Below, piece after piece: positions 59,036 to 64,000 of a stretch of DNA of 64,000 nt. The translations under genes were made by a program, and so were the position numbers. How positions within the stretch are numbered: the first letter of the stretch is position 1; each line of letters starts with the position of its first letter. The notes beneath the pieces are model-generated. The model searched no databases. It saw only the letters and a list, made by a program, of their open reading frames with translations, and was not told where the DNA came from. Source of the DNA: Sphingomonas chungangi (GTDB lineage Bacteria > Pseudomonadota > Alphaproteobacteria > Sphingomonadales > Sphingomonadaceae); assembly GCF_013778325.1 (NCBI RefSeq), contig NZ_JACEIB010000006.1:525654-589653 (forward strand), written 5' to 3'.

Positions 59036-59231
59036 GGGGCCGCCAGCGGCCTTGTCACCGGTGCGCGCGGTGCTGGCGTCGTTCGACCACGCCTATGCCG
59101 TCGCGATCCAGCAACGGCGAGCGGGCGATTCCTGTCGCCTCGTCGTCGGGACCGGCAATCCGCTCCAGCCGTTCCGCGTCACCCATCTCGCACCGCGACC
59201 CCATGAACGGATTCTCGCCCTGATCGCCTGA
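59028..59231 (+). CDS. Unknown small protein, 67 aa
   Basis: The ATG at 59028 has GGGAGG 10 bases upstream and lies inside the end of the preceding gene. Product begins MDEGPPAALSPVRAVLASFD and continues AYAVAIQQRRAGDSCRLVVG. The overlap and ribosome site support translation. Function unknown. Confidence 0.55.
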   Translation: MDEGPPAALSPVRAVLASFDHAYAVAIQQRRAGDSCRLVVGTGNPLQPFRVTHLAPRPHERILALIA

Positions 59232-59254
59232 CTTTCCCAGCGAAAGGACATCCC

Positions 59255-59578
59255 ATGCCTGCAACAACCAACGTCCTGGCGACCGCCGGGGCGTCTCCTG
59301 GCGTGCGTCTCGACGACCGCCTCGTTCGCCTGAGTTCGCGCGAATATGAACTCGCCACCATCCTCGAATTCGATCCCGAAGCCAGCCTCGCGCCCGGCAG
59401 CCTGCAGCCGGTTCCGGCCGGTGACGGGGACTGTCTCGTTCCGGCTTCTCGTTTCTCGCTGGAGACCTGGGCCCGGCTAACTGTTGGCGTGGATGGCCAT
59501 GATGATGATGATGATGGCGACCGATCGAGCGGGATCTCCCGTTTCCTGGATCGGCGCTGTGTCGTGCTGGCGGCATGA
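59255..59578 (+). CDS. Unknown protein with an Asp-rich patch, 107 aa
   Basis: The ATG follows AAAGGACATCCC. The product includes VRLSSREYELATILEFDPEA and a run GHDDDDDGDR encoded by tandem GAT codons, which could bind metal or vary in length by slippage. It is the third gene of a short plus-strand group of unknown genes. No family is recognised. Confidence 0.55.
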   Translation: MPATTNVLATAGASPGVRLDDRLVRLSSREYELATILEFDPEASLAPGSLQPVPAGDGDCLVPASRFSLETWARLTVGVDGHDDDDDGDRSSGISRFLDRRCVVLAA

Positions 59579-59839
59579 CACGCGCGTTTGCTAAGGTTGT
59601 TGCGTCGGGTCCGCGCTCGGGCTTCGGATCGAAATTCTTCACCCGACCGGTGGCCTTCCCTTCTTCGGCCGGCGGTAAGACACCTCGCTACGGAGGGCAT
59701 GCGACAATACAAACTGCTTTCGTTCGGTCGCGATTGTTTTCGTGTCCCGGCAGCATGTCCGCACCGGTCTTGCCGACAGACTTCACCCGGGGCAGCACGT
59801 GCTGCTATGGCGGATCTGTGAACAGCGAAGGGTGTTGAG

Positions 59840-60079
59840 ATGAATGCGCATTACGGAATCGACAGCGCTTCGACGCCCCAGGCGCTGGACGAAGAGTTCA
59901 AGCGGCGTGCCCGGAAGCCAAGCGCAGCTGCCGCTTCGGCCATGCTCGCCCGTGGCCGCACCGTCGCCTACAGGAACAGCGACACGCCAAACGGATACGT
60001 GATCCGCAAGCATCCCGATGGCCGCACGGAGATCGTGAAGATCGATCTCGAAATGCCGGGGGCGAGCACGGCCCGGTGA
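59840..60079 (+). CDS. Candidate antitoxin of the zeta-type toxin
   Basis: Encodes 79 residues. The sequence (ALDEEFKRRARKPSAAAASAM; AYRNSDTPNGYVIRKHPDGRTEIV) is small and charged, and its stop overlaps the GTG start of the toxin gene. It does not look like the classic epsilon antitoxin. Role as antitoxin is inferred from position and size only. Confidence 0.65.
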   Translation: MNAHYGIDSASTPQALDEEFKRRARKPSAAAASAMLARGRTVAYRNSDTPNGYVIRKHPDGRTEIVKIDLEMPGASTAR

Positions 60080-60669
60080 ACGAGGAATCACCGCCGATCC
60101 TTTGGGTCTTCGCTGGCCCGAACGGGGCGGGAAAGACCACCCTCTTCAACGACATGCTCAGGGGCGACATCCCCTACGTCAACGCCGACGAGATTGCTCA
60201 CGAGCTGGATCCGGCCAGCGGCGGGATCGATGCCTTGCGCGCTGGGCGCCTTGCGGTCGAACGTCGCAACGCGATGGTGTCACGCCGCGAAAGCCTCAGT
60301 ATCGAGACGACGCTCTCCGGTAGCAGCGCGCTCACTTTCATGAGGAAGGCAAAGGCCACCGGCTATCACATCAGCCTCGCGTATGTGGGTATCGATACTC
60401 CCGAGCTTTCCCGCGCAAGGATCGACGAGCGTGTCGTCGAGGGTGGGCACGACGTGCCGCAAGACGCAGTGTTGCGAAGGCACCCCGACTCGTTACGCCG
60501 GCTCGCCCGAGCGATGGAAATCGCCGATAGTTCGCTCGTGTTCGACAATAGCGGCTTGGAACGCCGGCTGCTGCTTCAGGTCGAGAACGGGATCGTCAGC
60601 TTTATCGATGACCACAGACCTGCCTGGTTCGAAGCGGCGGTGTCGAGACGCTTCCGGTATTCAGATTAG
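60076..60669 (+). CDS. Zeta toxin family kinase
   Basis: Encodes 197 residues from a GTG overlapping the upstream stop (GTGA). The P-loop is GPNGAGKTT at residues 14-22, followed by VNADEIAHELDP and the family stretch ARIDERVVEGGHDVP. Zeta toxins phosphorylate UDP-N-acetylglucosamine and block cell wall synthesis; many relatives are less well studied. With the small gene before it, this looks like a toxin-antitoxin pair that would help keep the element. Confidence 0.85.
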   Translation: MNEESPPILWVFAGPNGAGKTTLFNDMLRGDIPYVNADEIAHELDPASGGIDALRAGRLAVERRNAMVSRRESLSIETTLSGSSALTFMRKAKATGYHISLAYVGIDTPELSRARIDERVVEGGHDVPQDAVLRRHPDSLRRLARAMEIADSSLVFDNSGLERRLLLQVENGIVSFIDDHRPAWFEAAVSRRFRYSD

Positions 60670-60758
60670 ACGCGGAGTCAGCTCTCGATCACTTGTCGTC
60701 GTTCTCGATCTGCATCACGCTGCCAAGAAGCGGACGGCGTTTCCTAGTTGTTAACGGT

Positions 60759-60914
60759 TTAGTCGCGATCCTGGTGCAAGGATGCCAAGGCATTCTCGTA
60801 GTGCGCCGCGAGTTCGCGATGGATTTGAGCGACCGCCGGATCGGAACATTGATCGGCACGTTGACGCTCTTCGTTCGCGCGTCGGATGAAATAATCGAGA
60901 TCATCTTCGTTCAT
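60759..60914 (-). CDS. Small unknown protein, 51 aa
   Basis: Reads MNEDDLDYFIRRANEERQRA and then SDPAVAQIHRELAAHYENAL, a charged helical protein. A GAGG lies 11 bases upstream of the ATG at 60914. Small helical proteins of this kind are frequent in sphingomonad genomes, from memory, which supports a real gene. It stands alone on the minus strand. Confidence 0.65.
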   Translation of the reverse strand: MNEDDLDYFIRRANEERQRADQCSDPAVAQIHRELAAHYENALASLHQDRD

Positions 60915-61218
60915 TGCAACCGCCTCAAGCTGCCTTCCCCCAGCTAGAAGCGATTTTTTGGTGATCTCCGCGAAGCATTCAATAACCTAGATCAAGTCAG
61001 TCATTTGGTCCCGGCAACTCATTGCCCGAGTGCCGAAGGTCGTCGCCTCATGGGCAATAAGGAGTTAGACCGAACGCCGATATCAAGCTGCGTGGCGCTT
61101 GCCGTCCCGGCAGCGGATGTTCGCTGCTGCTCGCCAAGCTGCCGTTTCCGACTACTTGGTGCCGATTAGCGCGTCGCTCGCTGGTCGGTCTCGGCTCAGT
61201 TGGGTTCATTTTGCGAGG
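60915..61218. other. 304-bp stretch without a convincing gene
   Basis: Only short frames are open. The left end probably holds the promoter of the 51-residue gene; the right end is the 3' side of the histidine kinase gene. No clear terminator is seen. Confidence 0.45.
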
Positions 61219-63678
61219 CTATCCCTCGACGATCATGCGAACTCGGCTTGCGAGCTTATCGATCGTGAAGGGCTTGGTGATGATCTCCATGCCGGGCTCG
61301 AGCAGACCATTACCAACGGCGGCGTTGTGCGCGTAGCCGGTTACGAAAAGGATCTTCAGTTCTGGCCGCGACACCCGGGCAGCGTCGGCAAGCTGGCGGC
61401 CGTTCAAGCCCGGTAGACCAACGTCGGTCACGAGAAGGTCGATCTTCTTTTCGGACTGCAGAATCTCGAGCCCCGAAGGCCCGTCCACCGCCTCCATGGT
61501 GCGATAGCCAAGCTCCTGCAGGACGTCGACGATCAAGGCGCGGACCGCCTCCTCGTCCTCGACGACCAGGACGATGTCCCCGTCTTCGGAGCGAACGAGC
61601 TCGCCGGGTTCGTCCTCGACCTCTTCGTCGGGGTCACTCCCGCGGTCACGGGGCAGATAAATGCGGATCGTGCTGCCGAGGCCGACCTCGCTGTAGATGT
61701 TCACGAAGCCACCCGACTGGCGTGCGAAGCCGTAGATCATCGAAAGGCCAAGACCCGTTCCCTGGCCTATCGGCTTGGTCGTGAAGAAGGGGTCGAACGC
61801 CTTGGACACGACCTCGGGTGTCATGCCGGTGCCGGTATCCGTGACCGAAATCGTCACATATTGGCCTGGCGTGGCGAAGCTGTTGCGACGGGCGTAACCT
61901 TCATCGATCGAAGCGTTCCCCGTCTCGATCGTCAGGCGCCCCCCCGTCGGCATCGCATCGCGAGCGTTGATGGACAGATTGAGGATGGCGCTCTCGAGTT
62001 GGTTGGGGTCGCACCGCGTGGGCCACAGACCACCCGACGCGACGCATTCCAGTTCGACTGCCTCGCCGATCGATCTGCGAAGCAGTTCCTCCATACCACG
62101 CACGAGCTGGTTAGCATCGACGCGCTTCGGGTCCAGCGACTGGCGTCGTGAGAAGGCGAGCAGTCGCTGGGTCAGCGCTGCGGCGCGATTGGCCGATGTC
62201 GTTGCGGCTGCCGCGTAGCGATCGACGTCCGCCGTGCGTCCCTGCGCGGATTTACGCTGCATCATCTCGAGCGAGCCGATGATGCCGGTCAGCAGGTTAT
62301 TAAAGTCGTGCGCGATACCGCCGGTGAGCTGGCCCACTGCCTCCATCTTTTGAGACTGGCGCAGCGCATTCTCGGCCGAAGCCAGCGCATCTGACGCGGC
62401 CTTCTGCTCGGTCACGTCGCGCCCGTAAGCGTAGACGAGGCCGTCTTCCTGAGATGTATGCCAGGAGATCCAGCGCGCATCTCCACCCGCGGTGACGTAG
62501 CGATTCTCGAACCCCGTCACGTCTGCGCCAGAGACCGCCTGATCGAGAGCCGAATGCGTGTCGGCCATATCGTCGGCCAAGACGAAACGGTCCAAGTTCT
62601 GCCCGACTACGTCCTCGACCGGATGACCCAAGATCCGAGTCCAGGCCGGGCTCGCCGATCGGATAACGCCATCCGCATCGACGACGATCATGAGATCGCG
62701 AGCATGTTTCCAGATGCGTTCCGCACGGCGACGCTCGGTCTCGAGAGTACGGACGTTCGCGATGGCCCCACTGATTTGGGCTGCGATGAGTTCGGCGAAG
62801 CCGGAAAGGTCTTCGTCGCGGCGGTAGGGGTTCAGCGCGAGGACCAGTGTGCCGGCCGCAGGCGCGCCCGCAGCCCCCGGAATCTGGATGACGAGCGCCT
62901 CGCTCGGCGGCTTCTCCCAGGGACCGGATGGCAAGCGAAGATCCGAAGGCAGTTGGATCTTGCTTCCAGGGTTATCGCTCCCAGCCCAGGGAAAGACGGC
63001 CAGGTGCGAGGCATCTTCCGTGCAGGCCCAAAACTCGGTGGTCCCAGCATCTCCCAGTCGCATGAGGGCGAACGGAAAATCTCGCCGGTTTGCCGACAAC
63101 GTCGCGCAGATCGAGGTCTTGATGGAGTCGACGTCTAGCGATTCCACGAAGCGGGCGCCGAGCAAACGCAACATCGCCATGCGGCGCTCGGTGATGACGC
63201 GTTCGGTCTCTTCGCTCACGACGCACAGGAGGCCGGCAACCGTCCCGTTGGAATCGTGGAGCGGGCTGTAGGAGAAGCTGTGATAGGTCTCTTCGGGAAA
63301 GCCGCTGCGCTCCAGTAGGAGCAGAAGTGCATCGTTCCAGGTCGATCCGCCGGCAGCGACACTTGCCACCTGATCCTTCACCTCTTCGTAGACTTCGGAC
63401 CACACGTCCCGGAACGGCCGGCCTAGCGCCGCGGGGTGCTTGACCCCGAGTGTAGGAATGTAGGCATCGTTGTAGAAAAACGAGAGATCCGGCCCCCAGC
63501 CGAGCCACATCTCGAACCGTGATGTCAGCAACATGCGTAGAGGGATCTTCAGGGCATCTGGCCAACCGGCTGGGTGGCCCAGCGGCGTTGCCGACCAATC
63601 GGTCGCACGCATCAGGTGCGCCATTTCGGTCTCGCCGGGGAATATCGCCTTAAGCGCTTCGGAAGCGGTGTCGTTCAT
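61219..63678 (-). CDS. Hybrid sensor histidine kinase with receiver domain
   Basis: Encodes 819 residues from the ATG at 63678 (MNDTASEALKAIFPGE), which has GGGGA upstream. Order: an N-terminal PAS-like region (WLGWGPDLSFFYNDAYIPTLG), a GAF-like middle, a PAS domain (HARDLMIVVDADGVIRSAS), a HisKA domain with GGIAHDFNNLLTG (His near 455), a HATPase domain (NLSINARDAM, DTGTGM, GTGLGLSM) and a C-terminal receiver (VVEDEEAVRAL, phospho-Asp near 750 in LLVTDVGLPG). No membrane helix, so a cytoplasmic sensor. The input signal is unknown; no response regulator gene is adjacent. Confidence 0.94.
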   Translation of the reverse strand: MNDTASEALKAIFPGETEMAHLMRATDWSATPLGHPAGWPDALKIPLRMLLTSRFEMWLGWGPDLSFFYNDAYIPTLGVKHPAALGRPFRDVWSEVYEEVKDQVASVAAGGSTWNDALLLLLERSGFPEETYHSFSYSPLHDSNGTVAGLLCVVSEETERVITERRMAMLRLLGARFVESLDVDSIKTSICATLSANRRDFPFALMRLGDAGTTEFWACTEDASHLAVFPWAGSDNPGSKIQLPSDLRLPSGPWEKPPSEALVIQIPGAAGAPAAGTLVLALNPYRRDEDLSGFAELIAAQISGAIANVRTLETERRRAERIWKHARDLMIVVDADGVIRSASPAWTRILGHPVEDVVGQNLDRFVLADDMADTHSALDQAVSGADVTGFENRYVTAGGDARWISWHTSQEDGLVYAYGRDVTEQKAASDALASAENALRQSQKMEAVGQLTGGIAHDFNNLLTGIIGSLEMMQRKSAQGRTADVDRYAAAATTSANRAAALTQRLLAFSRRQSLDPKRVDANQLVRGMEELLRRSIGEAVELECVASGGLWPTRCDPNQLESAILNLSINARDAMPTGGRLTIETGNASIDEGYARRNSFATPGQYVTISVTDTGTGMTPEVVSKAFDPFFTTKPIGQGTGLGLSMIYGFARQSGGFVNIYSEVGLGSTIRIYLPRDRGSDPDEEVEDEPGELVRSEDGDIVLVVEDEEAVRALIVDVLQELGYRTMEAVDGPSGLEILQSEKKIDLLVTDVGLPGLNGRQLADAARVSRPELKILFVTGYAHNAAVGNGLLEPGMEIITKPFTIDKLASRVRMIVEG

Positions 63679-64000
63679 CAATCCCCGAAGCACGCGGCCA
63701 CCCGTCGACAACTCCTGATTTCGACTTCGGTGCCACGGCCATCACCTAGATCGTTTTGATACCGTGCAGAGCCGATATGGTTGCCTATCGATGCAAGGAT
63801 CGCGTCGTTTACAAGAGTCCACGAGATTGACGTCAGCCGAGACACGTCGCCGCCTTTTCGTGGGCGATGGAATGGCGGTCTAACCCATTTCGGTGCCGGA
63901 AGCTGTCCGACCGCAAAGTTGTCTAATTGATTTGCGCATGTCGCTGTCTTTCTTGTGCCCGGTTGCCAATGGTTGTCTTCGAGGTCATCGAACGGCTTCA
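63679..64000. other. 322-bp end of window without a convincing gene
   Basis: Contains the upstream region and probable promoter of the histidine kinase. Frames reading beyond the window edge are short and not recognised. Confidence 0.4.

Noticed and set aside
59575-59838. Possible gene of 87 codons starting at an ATGA overlap, and a 40-codon frame from 59699 after CGGAGGGC
   Set aside because: Neither product looks like a folded protein; the second has a good ribosome site but is very short and Cys/Pro/Arg-rich.
1-64000. tRNA genes, rRNA, CRISPR arrays and complete insertion sequences
   Set aside because: No tRNA-like cloverleaf, repeat-spacer series or transposase was recognised by eye; a proper scan with dedicated programs would be needed to exclude them.

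Overview
The window looks like accessory DNA of a sphingomonad-type alphaproteobacterium (Sphingomonas, Sphingobium or Novosphingobium relatives), probably a conjugative plasmid or an integrative conjugative element. The evidence is GC-rich coding sequence with GTG starts and stop-start overlaps, an F-type transfer operon in the order known from sphingomonad catabolic plasmids, a MucR-type regulator, an alphaproteobacterial SOS box (GTTC-N7-GTTC), an EcfG-type stress promoter, and a lasso peptide cluster of the sphingomonad/caulobacter type. No tRNA, rRNA, CRISPR array or complete insertion sequence was recognised. No relaxase or coupling protein (traI, traD) lies inside the window, so plasmid and integrated element cannot be told apart.

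Layout. 1-0.8 kb: the 3' part of a nucleotidyltransferase-HEPN gene. 1.3-22.5 kb (minus strand): one long type IV secretion operon, dsbC-like, traA-like pilin, traL, traE, traK, traB, traV, traC, two small membrane proteins, traW, traU, a small unknown gene, a traN split in two, trbC, an S26 peptidase, traF, a thioredoxin-like gene, traH and traG. Most junctions are 4-bp stop-start overlaps. 22.7-24.4 kb (plus): an unknown gene, an XRE regulator and a GntR regulator, with palindromic sites. 24.5-33.5 kb: a lasso peptide cluster. The 41-residue precursor, a fused leader-binding/protease protein and an asparagine-synthetase-like cyclase are on the plus strand. A lasso isopeptidase, a TonB-dependent receptor with a signalling domain, FecR and a FecI sigma factor converge on them from the minus strand. 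33.7-36.3 kb (minus): a MarR-like regulator, RadC, a membrane protein, an unknown gene and a membrane-anchored HTH protein. 37.0-37.9 kb: a second nucleotidyltransferase-HEPN gene.

38-51 kb is a plasmid maintenance block: a sigma-region-4-like protein, a zinc-finger/Toprim primase-like protein, a ParB-like protein, a 1,424-residue methyltransferase-helicase of the strawberry notch family, an alpha-CTD-like small protein, a MucR-like regulator with a histone-H1-like tail, and DUF932. 51-64 kb carries small unknown genes (two apparently frameshifted), stress genes (CsbD, DUF4142), a LexA-type-controlled dinB-alkB pair, DUF1810 and exonuclease III, an iron-permease-like protein, a zeta-type toxin with a candidate antitoxin, and a hybrid histidine kinase.

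How it works together: the tra operon would spread the element; ParB, helicase, primase and toxin-antitoxin genes would keep it; the lasso cluster would make, re-import and open a new lasso peptide, with gene control through FecI/FecR. The lasso cluster is the most interesting part. Its predicted core is GSIGALGDE followed by NGLHKQVGISND (21 residues), probably with a Gly1-Asp8 ring.
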